Shown in pieces: positions 43,863 to 54,088 of a DNA stretch of 64,000 nucleotides (the stretch's first letter is position 1; every line of letters begins with the position of its first letter). The notes beneath the pieces are model-generated. The model saw nothing but the letters and a program-made list of their open reading frames with translations. It had not been told where the DNA came from and searched no databases. Source of the DNA: Bacteroidales bacterium (GTDB taxonomy: Bacteria; Bacteroidota; Bacteroidia; Bacteroidales; F082); assembly GCA_023229245.1 (NCBI GenBank), contig JALNZU010000001.1:1-64000 (forward strand). Reading direction: 5' to 3'. The translations under genes and the position numbers were made by a program.

Positions 43863-46800
43863 GTGGTGCATGGAAAATTGAATAACACATTATTCATACC
43901 CGGTCGATTGCATTTAGTAAGTCTACTCGTGTATATAATCAGCATGAGTTTTGATGCCCACTCTCAGCCCGGCATTGTCAAACATCCTGCCGATACTGCT
44001 GTATGTATGGGTGGAAAAGCAGATTTTCTGATCATCGCAGTTCATACCACTAGCTATCAATGGCAGGAAAATGATCATATAGGATGGTATAATATTGACG
44101 AGAATTTCATCTATGCCACTGGTTATGCCACATCCAAGCTTACCATACACGATGCCAATGCAGGCTTGAACGGCTATCAGTACCGATGTTTGGTGAGCGA
44201 TGCTGAAAACAATATAGTCATCAGCGAGCCGGCAGTCTTATACGTCAGTGAACCTCCTGCCATCATCGAACAGCCCATTAATAACACGGTATGTAAAAAC
44301 GATATTGCTAATTTTCAGATTAGTGCTATCAACGGTGAAACTTATCAGTGGCAGGAAAATATCGGTCAAGAATGGTACGACCTGCATGATGATGCATTTT
44401 ATTCAGGCACTAATCAAACGCTGTTGCAAGTATTTACTACTACTGGTATGAATGGGTTTAAATACCGTTGTAAGGTTTACAACAACAATTGTCCTACTAT
44501 TTCATCATCGGCAATATTATACGTTCATCCAACGCCCACCTTGCATGAGCTAACAGGTGGTGGAGCCTATTGTGAAGGGGAGCAAGGTGTAGCTATAGGA
44601 TTAAGCGGTTCTGAAACCGGAGTAGTATATCATTTGGAATGTAATGGCCTTAGCACAGGTATATTGAAAGAAGGTACGGGTTCAGAAATTAATTTTGGTT
44701 TGTTCACTCAGCAAGGTAGGTATACCGTACAAGCTATTCACAGCAATACAGCCTGTGCCATACAAATGCTCAACACTGTAGAAGTAGTTAAAAACCCATT
44801 GCCCTTGCCACAGCAACTCATAGGTGGCGGATCGTATTGTATCGGAAGTACTGCACCGATAATCTCTCTTGTGTCAACGGAAAAGAATATTGAATACCAA
44901 TTATTTCGGAATGGTTCATACAATGGCAGCAGCATTATAGGTAATGGATTTCAAGAGACTTTCGGGTATCAGCCGGAGCCTGGTATTTACACTGTTTATG
45001 CGCGAAATATTTTCACTGGATGCAGTCGGATGCTTGACAATTATGTTGAGGTAGTACGCTATGAGTTGCCGGAAGTTTTCGCATCACCGGATCAAACTAT
45101 TCCAAATGGAAGCAGTACTACTCTATCGGCTGTAGCATGGGGTGGATCAGGTGAATTCCAGTACCGATGGGAACCGTCAGCCCTTTTAACACAACCCCAT
45201 CAGGCTCAAACAGCTACCATTGACTTGTATCAGTCTCAAATCTTTCGGGTAATTGCTATTGATCATACTACTGGCTGCAATAGCATAGCCGACAGCGTCA
45301 GTGTGTTTGTGAGTGAAAGTGCTTTATCGGCCACTGTATTAGCCGATATGACTTCTCTTTGTGAAGGCGATCAGGCGACACTCACAGCCCTGCCAAGCGG
45401 TGGAACGGGTTACTACACCTATAGCTGGAGCTCCGATCCAGAAGGATACTACTCCGATCTACAAACTATTACAGTCGCCCCACAACAAACCACTACCTAT
45501 CATGTTCTGATTGAAGACGGCATTAATCATACTTACAGCTCAATTACCCTGACCGTTAACAGCCTACCGGCCGTATTTGATATGACGGGAGGCGGAACAT
45601 ATTGCGAAGGTGAGCAAGGGAAAGAAATTGGGTTATCCGGCTCTCAAAGTGGTGTAATTTATCATTTGATGCGTAATACTATCCCGGTAACAAGCATATC
45701 GGGAACCGATAGTCCTCTTCATTTCGGTATGTATGACCATCCGGGGCATTACACCGTTCAGGCTGTTCAGCCAGCTACAGCTTGTATCCGTGTCATGGAT
45801 GATACAGCTATAGTGCAGGTCGCACAGCGTCCTCTAACATTTGCAGGTAATGATCAATCCATTATATCGGGTGAATCAGCGATATTAACGGGATCAGCAA
45901 TAGGTGGAAGTGGTATTTACAGTTATGTATGGAGCCCTGCCGACAAACTGATTGACCCTAACGCCCCTTCTACAGCGACTACAGCTCTTTACAGCTCGCA
46001 AATCTTTAGCCTGGAAGTAACAGACCAACATACCGCATGCACCAGTCCACCTTCTTCAACTACTGTCTTTATCAGCGGTGGAGCCTCTTTGACCTTAGAC
46101 CTTATAGCCGATTCATACAGCATCTGCCCGGGTGAGACTGTTCAGCTCATCGCACTACCTACCGGTGGCACAGGTAATTATAGTTTTGCCTGGTCATCTA
46201 ACCCAGATGGGTTTGCATCCCAGATATACAATCCCACCATACCAATATTTCAAACCACCACTTTCATAGTCACAGTAAATGACGGATTAAATCAGATCAC
46301 CGATTCATTAACAGTTGTAGTACGACAAAATCCGATGCCGTATGCTATTACAGGCGGAGGGCTGTTTTGTGCCGATGGGCCAGGGGTTGAAATAAAATTA
46401 AGCGGTTCACAGCCAAATTGTCTTTATACTCTATGGCATAATGGATCAGAGACTAATGAGGTCAGAGCAGGAAATGGTGCTGCCCTCAGTTTCGGTGAAT
46501 ATGTCATTGAAGGTTCTTATCAGATCAACGCCTTGTCGTTAGAGACCTTATGTTCGCTACCAATGGATGGAACAGCAATTGTCTGGAAGGGCATAACGCC
46601 TACTGCCGATGCAGGCCCTGATCAGTCAATTATAGCCGGAAATATTGCGAATCTATTTGCCAATCCATACGAACCTAACGATTATTATAGCTTTTTATGG
46701 GAGCCTGCCAATAAAGTGATTCATCCGTATGCATCTCAGACTAACACTATTCCGCTTTTACAAACACAAGCATTTACCCTTCATGTTACAGATACTTCCA

Positions 46801-49800
46801 GTCAATGTCATGCAATGGATGAGGTGGTCATTTATGTACGTGAAGGGGATTTAACAGCAGTGATAAGTGCTCAGACTACAACAGTTTGTGAAGGCAGTAC
46901 AACTCAACTCATGGCAGTTGCCAGTGGTGGTAGTGGCTCTTATACCTATTCATGGACTTCCGATCCGGCCGGATTCTACTCTACTCTCCCTAATCCCGTG
47001 ATCAGCCCCGATACCACCACTATATACAAGGTAATAGTCTATGATGGACAACAAAGCACACAGGCTCAGATAAAGATAAATTTAGCGTTCAGGCCGGAGA
47101 TCTTTTCAGTAACAGGAGGTGGATATATCTGTACACCAGAAGATAAGGCAGCTATTGGACTGCTTGGCTCACAGCCATCAGTGCACTACAGCCTGCACAA
47201 TAATGGAGAATTCATAGGTAGTTTGACAGGAACTGGTGAACCTCTTAGTTTTGGACTGTTTTCTTTGCCCGGGGTCTATACGGTTCAGGCTACAACCTCC
47301 GATGGTCAATGTGCTTCTAATATGTCTGGGGTTGCGTTGATACATATAGGCGGTACTGTCATTGCTCATGCAGGACCAGATAAGTATCTTTCACAACCTG
47401 GGCAAGTTACTTTAGAAGGCGAGATATACTCATCTGACCATCCTTATACCTTCAGCTGGTTTCCTGAAGAGAAGCTGCTGAACCCGGAAGTGCTACAACC
47501 TACCACCTTAGTGTTAAACCATACTACCTTGTTCAAGCTGCAAGCCAGCTCTTCGAACACCTACTGTCAGGTATCTGAAGATTACACAGTAGTTTATATA
47601 GGTGATTCGAGCGAACCTATGCAACTATCGGTTTTCACACCGGATGAGACCGTATGTCAAGGAAGCAGTGCAAGGCTATTTGCTCTTCCTACGGGTGGAA
47701 ACGGAAGCTATTGGTATCAATGGACTTCCCTGCCACAGGGATACTCCTCCTCAGAAGCAAATCCAACGGTATTTCCTGAGACAACCACCACATACACGGT
47801 TTTGGTAACCGATGGAGTACACACCCTGGAAGACAGTATTACCATTCAAGTACTTCCAGCTCCAGATGTTTTTACTTTGAGCGGCGGAGGAATATATTGT
47901 GCCGGCAGTCCGATAAACGATATTATACTACAAGGCTCAGAGCACCAAATGGTCTATACCTTATACAAAAACGGCTACCCAACCGATTATGTGCTGTCTG
48001 GTACAGGAGCTCCATTGCAGTTTGGGCCTTTAGAAGACGCTGGTATATATACTGTTGTAGCAAAAAATCCTATATCACTCTGTTCAAGAGTTATGTCGGG
48101 TGAAATCACTGTATCCCTATCCGATATACCTATAGTAGTGTGTGTTCCATTGCAACACATCTCATCCGGTTCATCCACAGAGCTCACAGCAAATGCTGCG
48201 GGTGGATCGGGAGATTATAGATTTCAATGGCAGCCAGCTTCTCTGTTGGTTGAACCGGAAGCATTATCAACCATGACCCATCCGCTCTATCATACTACCG
48301 TATTTTTATTTACTGCAACTGACCTACAATCAGGGTGTACCAGTCAGGCTGATACTACCATAGTCATAGTTACAGATGAGATGCTCTCAGTCACTATATT
48401 GTCTTCAGCTCATCAGATATGCGAAGGTGAATTTGTGGAGTTGATTGCTCTTCCACAAGGTGGAAACGGTTCATACAGCTATACCTGGACTCTCCAAACA
48501 GGTGAACAGATTGGGACTCAATCACATATAATTTATGCGCCTGAGGAATCAACCGAAATACATCTAACAGTTACTGACGGCAGTCAAACAACCGAAGCTA
48601 CTATATTTATAGAAGTAGTTACATACCCACAGGTATATCAGGTATACGGCGGTGGAAGCTTATGCAATCTCAATGAAGGCGCGAAGATTTTTTTAGATAG
48701 CTCGGAGAATCATGTGCTATACAAACTCTACCGCGATTATACTTATCCGATCGCTCAGTTTGAGGGTAACGGTTCTGCTTTAGATTTGGGGATGTATACT
48801 ATCAGTGGGATTTATACGGTAGAGGCTTTGAATCCAGAGGCGGGTTGTCAAGTCAATATGTCGGGCTCGGCTTTGATACAGTATCACGAAAAGCCACAGA
48901 TTGTAGCAGGTAATAACCAGAGCATTCCATACGGCAGTTCAACCCAGCTAAGCAGCAGTGTTACAGGAAGCTCAGGCAATTATGCGTATGAGTGGCAGCC
49001 ATCAGCGAAACTCTTGAACCCAGATGTAGCAGATCCGTTCACTATCCATTTAATTGAAAGTACCATATTTACAGTAAATGTGTCTGATACAGATACCGAT
49101 TGCATTGCTTCGGATCTGACTATGGTTTTTGTTAGTGGCGGCACTCTTGAAGTAGCTCTACAAAGCAATAAAACAATCGTTTGTTCAGGTGAATCGGCTA
49201 TTTTAACTGCCCTGCCACAAGGAGGTACCGGTAATTACAGTTGGGAATGGCACGACGCCTCTGGAAGACTGTCGGATAATAGTCCTACCATAGAAGTTTT
49301 TCCAGCAAGCTCAATGTATTATTATATCAGCCTGTCCGATGGGATTGAAACTACTACTGATTCAATTTTAATACGTCTTGCCGATCCTATTCAGTATTTC
49401 AGTGTATCGGGCGGCGGAAGTTGGTGTATAGGCGACAATGCTCCGGAGCTGGTGCTCACAGGATCGCAACCTGGATATAAGTACCAATGTTTTATAAACG
49501 GTCAAGCCAGTTCACTTATCATGACCGGGACTGGTAATCCTTTAAAGTTCGATATAACAGCAGAAGGTGTTTATACCATATTAGCTACTGATCTTGCAGG
49601 CTGTTCCGCATGGATGCATGGTAACGCACTTTTTCAACAAAGTTTACTACCCATAGTTTATACTGTCTTTGGAGGTGGGACATTTTGCTCAAACGACAGG
49701 ATGTCAGGCGTTTATCTACAAGGGTCACAGAAAGGTATTATCTATGAACTACTCTTAGATTTCAATACGGTGATAGATTCCAGGACAGGTGATGGCCAAC

Positions 49801-50606
49801 CTATTATTTTTCATCCTATCACTAAATCGGGGGCTTACAGTATTCGTGCCCGGCATGCCGATGGACGCTGTCAGCGACTGATGTACGGTACAGCAGTCTA
49901 TAATCTCTATCCAGCACCTATGGTTTATTTTGAAGGTCAGAAACAGATCTGCCTTGGGCAGACAGCTACTATTCTTGCTACAGGTGCACGTGAATACAAT
50001 TGGTTAACTGATCCACCTTATAATACCCCATCCATCACCGTACAGCCAGACAAGTCGACCATGTTTATCGTACAATCTGTCAATGAGTTTCAATGTATCT
50101 CCCAAGACACCTTTTACCTGATGGTTCATCCGCTTCCAGTTTTCGAGATACATCTTGAAAGTCATATTGGCCGTCTGACACTTGAAGCGTCAGATCATGC
50201 TATTAATTATAGGTTTGCCACCGGAGGACACATCTTACAGGAAAGTCCTTCACCGATTTTCTATTATGGTAATATTGCTCTAATACACGACAGCCTCGCC
50301 ATCACAGCTATCAGCGAGCATGGATGTGCATCGGAGCTCAGGATATTGGTGACGGATGAGGGTGTGCGGGTCAATGCGTTCTCACCTAATAACGACCTGA
50401 TCAATGATAAATTTATGCCCGGAAGTTATATCATCGTTTTCGACCGTTGGGGGTTAGAGCTGTATAGAGGTAGCGAAGGATGGGACGGCACTTATAAAGG
50501 GAAACTAATGACACCAGGTACTTATTATTATATTCATGAAATATATGATCCGCAAGGCTATTTGATTCGAAGCGACAAGGGATCAGTAACTTTAGTCGTA
50601 GAATGA
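43863..50606 (+). CDS. Giant repetitive T9SS type B (gliding-motility CTD) surface protein
   Basis: A 2247-residue SprB-like protein. Signal segment (~14-33), two Ig-like domains (~34-220, each with YQWQEN), then modular beta repeats, an Ig-like segment and a type B C-terminal domain (VNAFSPNNDLINDKF, VFDRWGLELYRG, DGTYKGKLMTPGTYYY). The repeats follow a fixed order: module A (GNDQSI, GGSGxYxYxWxP), module B (ALPxGGxGxYxYxW, TTTYxVxVxDG) and module C (GGGxYC, GSxxxVxYxL, GxYTVxA). A-B-C occurs six times, with extra C modules at both ends (nine GGG modules in total). The start is a GTG (43863 or 43866). It leads an operon with OmpA-family and PorP/SprF genes, the usual T9SS adhesin/gliding partner set. 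Confidence 0.88.
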   Translation: MVHGKLNNTLFIPGRLHLVSLLVYIISMSFDAHSQPGIVKHPADTAVCMGGKADFLIIAVHTTSYQWQENDHIGWYNIDENFIYATGYATSKLTIHDANAGLNGYQYRCLVSDAENNIVISEPAVLYVSEPPAIIEQPINNTVCKNDIANFQISAINGETYQWQENIGQEWYDLHDDAFYSGTNQTLLQVFTTTGMNGFKYRCKVYNNNCPTISSSAILYVHPTPTLHELTGGGAYCEGEQGVAIGLSGSETGVVYHLECNGLSTGILKEGTGSEINFGLFTQQGRYTVQAIHSNTACAIQMLNTVEVVKNPLPLPQQLIGGGSYCIGSTAPIISLVSTEKNIEYQLFRNGSYNGSSIIGNGFQETFGYQPEPGIYTVYARNIFTGCSRMLDNYVEVVRYELPEVFASPDQTIPNGSSTTLSAVAWGGSGEFQYRWEPSALLTQPHQAQTATIDLYQSQIFRVIAIDHTTGCNSIADSVSVFVSESALSATVLADMTSLCEGDQATLTALPSGGTGYYTYSWSSDPEGYYSDLQTITVAPQQTTTYHVLIEDGINHTYSSITLTVNSLPAVFDMTGGGTYCEGEQGKEIGLSGSQSGVIYHLMRNTIPVTSISGTDSPLHFGMYDHPGHYTVQAVQPATACIRVMDDTAIVQVAQRPLTFAGNDQSIISGESAILTGSAIGGSGIYSYVWSPADKLIDPNAPSTATTALYSSQIFSLEVTDQHTACTSPPSSTTVFISGGASLTLDLIADSYSICPGETVQLIALPTGGTGNYSFAWSSNPDGFASQIYNPTIPIFQTTTFIVTVNDGLNQITDSLTVVVRQNPMPYAITGGGLFCADGPGVEIKLSGSQPNCLYTLWHNGSETNEVRAGNGAALSFGEYVIEGSYQINALSLETLCSLPMDGTAIVWKGITPTADAGPDQSIIAGNIANLFANPYEPNDYYSFLWEPANKVIHPYASQTNTIPLLQTQAFTLHVTDTSSQCHAMDEVVIYVREGDLTAVISAQTTTVCEGSTTQLMAVASGGSGSYTYSWTSDPAGFYSTLPNPVISPDTTTIYKVIVYDGQQSTQAQIKINLAFRPEIFSVTGGGYICTPEDKAAIGLLGSQPSVHYSLHNNGEFIGSLTGTGEPLSFGLFSLPGVYTVQATTSDGQCASNMSGVALIHIGGTVIAHAGPDKYLSQPGQVTLEGEIYSSDHPYTFSWFPEEKLLNPEVLQPTTLVLNHTTLFKLQASSSNTYCQVSEDYTVVYIGDSSEPMQLSVFTPDETVCQGSSARLFALPTGGNGSYWYQWTSLPQGYSSSEANPTVFPETTTTYTVLVTDGVHTLEDSITIQVLPAPDVFTLSGGGIYCAGSPINDIILQGSEHQMVYTLYKNGYPTDYVLSGTGAPLQFGPLEDAGIYTVVAKNPISLCSRVMSGEITVSLSDIPIVVCVPLQHISSGSSTELTANAAGGSGDYRFQWQPASLLVEPEALSTMTHPLYHTTVFLFTATDLQSGCTSQADTTIVIVTDEMLSVTILSSAHQICEGEFVELIALPQGGNGSYSYTWTLQTGEQIGTQSHIIYAPEESTEIHLTVTDGSQTTEATIFIEVVTYPQVYQVYGGGSLCNLNEGAKIFLDSSENHVLYKLYRDYTYPIAQFEGNGSALDLGMYTISGIYTVEALNPEAGCQVNMSGSALIQYHEKPQIVAGNNQSIPYGSSTQLSSSVTGSSGNYAYEWQPSAKLLNPDVADPFTIHLIESTIFTVNVSDTDTDCIASDLTMVFVSGGTLEVALQSNKTIVCSGESAILTALPQGGTGNYSWEWHDASGRLSDNSPTIEVFPASSMYYYISLSDGIETTTDSILIRLADPIQYFSVSGGGSWCIGDNAPELVLTGSQPGYKYQCFINGQASSLIMTGTGNPLKFDITAEGVYTILATDLAGCSAWMHGNALFQQSLLPIVYTVFGGGTFCSNDRMSGVYLQGSQKGIIYELLLDFNTVIDSRTGDGQPIIFHPITKSGAYSIRARHADGRCQRLMYGTAVYNLYPAPMVYFEGQKQICLGQTATILATGAREYNWLTDPPYNTPSITVQPDKSTMFIVQSVNEFQCISQDTFYLMVHPLPVFEIHLESHIGRLTLEASDHAINYRFATGGHILQESPSPIFYYGNIALIHDSLAITAISEHGCASELRILVTDEGVRVNAFSPNNDLINDKFMPGSYIIVFDRWGLELYRGSEGWDGTYKGKLMTPGTYYYIHEIYDPQGYLIRSDKGSVTLVVE

Positions 50607-53059
50607 ATACAAAGATCCTCATAGCATTGTTACTGTTACTACCTGCAAGTGTTTTTAGCCAGCAGGCGTTGATCAGGAAAGCCGACAAGCAGTATGCACG
50701 TCATAATTACGTTCGGGCGGCAACCCTCTGGCAAACAGCCTTTAACAAGATAGAAGACACACACAACCGCCGACACTTAGCGTTTAGGATCGGAAGTGCG
50801 ATGCACAGGATGAATCGATTGGAAGAGGCTATACAATGGTATTCGGATGCATTAGGAGAAGAAGCCTCCAATCCTGACTGGTTACTATCTAAAGCCGATG
50901 CCGAGCTTCGATCGGGTAATACAGCAGCAGCCCGCCAAACAGCCGCCAGAGTGTTGATCATTCGACCAGCTTCTTCCGAAGCAAAACTTATTATCAGGAT
51001 GGCCGACACATCAGAAAAAACTCAGGAATTAAAGGGATCAACAAAGATCATATATGCATCAGGGATCAACAGCCGGTGGAGCGACTATTCCCCAAGCTGG
51101 ATAAACGAGCATATGGTTATCAGCTCAACCCGACCAGCCGACAGCAATTCAGCTATAGACAAGCGAAGCTCTGAGTATTTTTCTAAGCTTTACATCCTTT
51201 TAGCTAATCTGTATGGCGACTATGGAAAGGCTACACCCTTAGCCGTACGGAACAACTCAAACGCAGGCACTCTGAGCTATGACCCTCACCACAACAGGAT
51301 ATTCTTTACACTATGCAACAACAATCGCCGACGCTGCACAATTATGCAAGCCGATTTTGAAAGTGAAACTTTTCGTTTTGGCAGACCTAAACCGGCGGCA
51401 TTCACAAAAAGAAAACATAATTACGGCCATCCATTTGTAACAGAAGACGGACAAACTATGTACTTTAGTGCCCGTTTACCCGATGGATACGGCGGTTCTG
51501 ATATTTATTCTATCAGCCTGAAGCCTGATGGCACGTTTGGAATACCCAAAAACTTGGGCGATGGGATCAATACCGCATTTGATGAACTGTTTCCTACAGC
51601 CGCCGGCGACAGCATATTGTTCTTTTCATCGTATGGACATCCGGGATATGGCGGACTTGATATTTTATACAGCAAGAAAACGGCTGACACCTATTTACCT
51701 GCCAAACCTTTGCTGCCGCCCTTCAACAGTGCTTCCGACGACTTTGGATTGCAAATGAAAACCGGAACGACAAGTGGAGCTTTTAGCTCTGCAAGAAACC
51801 GCTCCACAGGAGACGACATCTTTTTGTTTGACACCTATCCCATACAGAAAATAATATATGGTACCGTACGCAGGCAAGCAGATCATAATCCAATATCTGA
51901 TGCAATCATACAGATCAATGACTTACCAACATACCATAGCCAACAAAACGGCAGATATACAATAGCTATACCCGACTATCTGAACAGTATACAGCTTAAA
52001 GCCACGCATCCGGATTATAAAACTGCTATAGCTGTAGTACCGGACTCGATAAGTGACCGGCAGGAAATATCGTTTGACCTGTTCATGCAAGCTATCAACC
52101 ATATTATTCAGGTGTCGGGAAAAGTAAGCCTACGTGAAACCAAATCCCCTGTCAATGGGCAAGAGGTTATCCTTGTCCATTCCGATGGGTCACAGAGCAC
52201 AACTCTGACAGGGAAAGACGGTATATATCGTTTCGATGAACTGTATGACGACCAAATGTATGTTATACGTATTGAACGAGAAGGTTATTTCAACGAATCA
52301 AGGGTGATTCGCATACCTACGGTTGATCGCCCCACCCTATTTCAAAAATCCAACGGATATGACTTAGATTTTGAACTCACTTCATTAACGGTCAAACAAG
52401 AAATCACTTTACAAAATATTTATTACGATTTTGATCAGGCAAGTTTGCGTGAGAGTTCCAAGCAGGAGCTTACCCGTTTGGCTTCTATGATGCGTCAGAC
52501 ACCAGAGGTACGTATAAAAATAGGCTCGCATACAGATAGCAGGGGCAGTCATGCGTATAACGATCGCCTTTCAGCTGCCAGGGCACAGTCGGTAGTAGAT
52601 TATCTAATCCAAAGCGGTATCGCTGCTTCACGCCTTGAAGTAGCTGGCTATGGAAAACGTGCCCCAGTTATACCAAACGCCATTACTGAGGCTCAACATC
52701 AGGAGAACCGCCGTACTACATTTCAGGTTATTGACCTGACTGCCTCACCCATGACAGCCCCAGCCACTGCTACTACTACCAAAGGACTGAGCTTCAGAAT
52801 ACAACTATTAGTTACTTCCACAGCCCGTAAGCCTGAACAAGCGTTTGGAGCCCTACAACATGCGGTAGGTGAGTTAGAGTTTTTTGAGACATACGAAGCC
52901 GGGAAATACAGGTATGAAGCAGGAACTAAATATACTTTACAGCAAGCGGAAGCACTTCGCAATGCTATTCAGTCAGCCGGATTTCCGGACGCTTTCATAG
53001 TGCCTTATATCGATAAGAAAAGAGTAAGCATGCAACAAGCCAAAGACTACAAGCCATGA
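50603..53059 (+). CDS. OmpA-family protein with TPR, PD40 propeller and C-terminal SPOR-like segment
   Basis: An 818-residue envelope protein. Signal peptide (~1-19), TPRs (~20-130), PD40/WD40-like beta-propeller (~145-415; YSPSWINEHMVISSTRP, DGQTMYFSARLPDGYGGSDI), carboxypeptidase-regulatory-like domain (~480-570), OmpA peptidoglycan-binding domain (~605-715; YYDFDQASLRESSKQEL, GSHTDSRGSHAYNDRLS, RRTTFQV) and a final ~80-residue segment that looks SPOR-like (SFRIQLLVTS, QAEALRNAIQSAGFPDAFIV). This order matches the PorE-like OmpA proteins linked to T9SS. It overlaps the giant gene and the following gene by 4 bases each. Confidence 0.88.
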   Translation: MNTKILIALLLLLPASVFSQQALIRKADKQYARHNYVRAATLWQTAFNKIEDTHNRRHLAFRIGSAMHRMNRLEEAIQWYSDALGEEASNPDWLLSKADAELRSGNTAAARQTAARVLIIRPASSEAKLIIRMADTSEKTQELKGSTKIIYASGINSRWSDYSPSWINEHMVISSTRPADSNSAIDKRSSEYFSKLYILLANLYGDYGKATPLAVRNNSNAGTLSYDPHHNRIFFTLCNNNRRRCTIMQADFESETFRFGRPKPAAFTKRKHNYGHPFVTEDGQTMYFSARLPDGYGGSDIYSISLKPDGTFGIPKNLGDGINTAFDELFPTAAGDSILFFSSYGHPGYGGLDILYSKKTADTYLPAKPLLPPFNSASDDFGLQMKTGTTSGAFSSARNRSTGDDIFLFDTYPIQKIIYGTVRRQADHNPISDAIIQINDLPTYHSQQNGRYTIAIPDYLNSIQLKATHPDYKTAIAVVPDSISDRQEISFDLFMQAINHIIQVSGKVSLRETKSPVNGQEVILVHSDGSQSTTLTGKDGIYRFDELYDDQMYVIRIEREGYFNESRVIRIPTVDRPTLFQKSNGYDLDFELTSLTVKQEITLQNIYYDFDQASLRESSKQELTRLASMMRQTPEVRIKIGSHTDSRGSHAYNDRLSAARAQSVVDYLIQSGIAASRLEVAGYGKRAPVIPNAITEAQHQENRRTTFQVIDLTASPMTAPATATTTKGLSFRIQLLVTSTARKPEQAFGALQHAVGELEFFETYEAGKYRYEAGTKYTLQQAEALRNAIQSAGFPDAFIVPYIDKKRVSMQQAKDYKP

Positions 53060-53958
53060 AAAGAAAACCACTTTATATCGCATTGATATGCTGGAGTTTT
53101 GTATGGCCACTATCAGCTCAGATTGATCTGTTGCTAAGCAACAGCAACCAGAATGCCCATTTATTTAATCCAGCTTTAATCGAAAACAATCAAAAGATCA
53201 ATGCCAATATGCTTATACGGCGTCAATGGATTGGATTTCCTGATGCGCCCTCATTAGAGCAAATACAGTTGAGCAGCTTTTTTGAAGCACATAAAATGGG
53301 TTTAAAGCTTTTGGCTCAAAACACCACTACTGGCAACGATCTCACCCGCCGTATCAACCTGGCTTATGCGTATCAAGTGTACTTCAGCGACCATATACAG
53401 CTTAACTTTGGCCTTGCAGCAGGTTTATATCAGAGACAGATTGCTTTTTCAAAGCTTGTTTTTGCAGACGGCTCTGAACCTTTGTCAAAAACAGATGAGA
53501 CTTATTTCCGTCCTGATTTTGATTTCGGGATGCATTTGTTTGTTGGCCGCTTTGAACTAGGATATGCCATCAATCATATTGGAAATATCGGTCGAGAGCT
53601 TGTATTATCTGTAGTACCGCCTCACCAACATTGGTATATGGGTCATACTGCCCAAATCGACCAATCCTTTGGACTAACAACTCTTCTTTCAGTTCATAAG
53701 CAAGGTAACATACATCATGTTCAGGCTGATATACAATTTCTTTTCGAGCACTTTGAAGCAGGATTGGGCTGGCGTTACAAAGACGCTATCATTCTTAAGG
53801 CGGGCCTTAAGATCAATGAATCGGTTGCTGTTTTTTACAGCTATGACATGGGTATAGGCCGGTTATCGAATTTCAATACCGGATCGCATGAGTTGATCCT
53901 TCAGATAAGTTTCGAGCGGTATAACCGCCTGCATTTGTCGCCTCGTTTTTTAGACTAA
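53056..53958 (+). CDS. PorP/SprF-family type IX secretion membrane protein
   Basis: A 300-residue outer-membrane beta-barrel of the PorP/SprF family, with signal peptide (ending LSAQI). Family marks are NAHLFNPALIENNQKI and RRQWIGFPDAPSLEQIQ near the N-terminus and a C-terminal strand region (ESVAVFYSYDMGIGRL, GSHELILQISF). Such proteins anchor type B CTD proteins at the surface. The ATG overlaps the OmpA gene stop by 4 bases, completing a tightly coupled three-gene operon; the partner is very likely the giant protein. Confidence 0.92.
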   Translation: MKRKPLYIALICWSFVWPLSAQIDLLLSNSNQNAHLFNPALIENNQKINANMLIRRQWIGFPDAPSLEQIQLSSFFEAHKMGLKLLAQNTTTGNDLTRRINLAYAYQVYFSDHIQLNFGLAAGLYQRQIAFSKLVFADGSEPLSKTDETYFRPDFDFGMHLFVGRFELGYAINHIGNIGRELVLSVVPPHQHWYMGHTAQIDQSFGLTTLLSVHKQGNIHHVQADIQFLFEHFEAGLGWRYKDAIILKAGLKINESVAVFYSYDMGIGRLSNFNTGSHELILQISFERYNRLHLSPRFLD

Positions 53959-54088
53959 CTGAGTTTGGCCGTATCATCTAACTCAGCCAGAAGCTGTTAA
54001 TAAAATATTATTTTTTCCTTTCAAAGTGGTTGTCAATATCCCATACTTTTTGTTATTATTGCCACCAATTTACCAAACTTCCTAAGCA

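Noticed and set aside
53959..53986. Hairpin CTGAGTT/AACTCAG after the PorP/SprF gene as a terminator
   Set aside because: The T-rich tract is too far from the stem, so I did not list it as a terminator.
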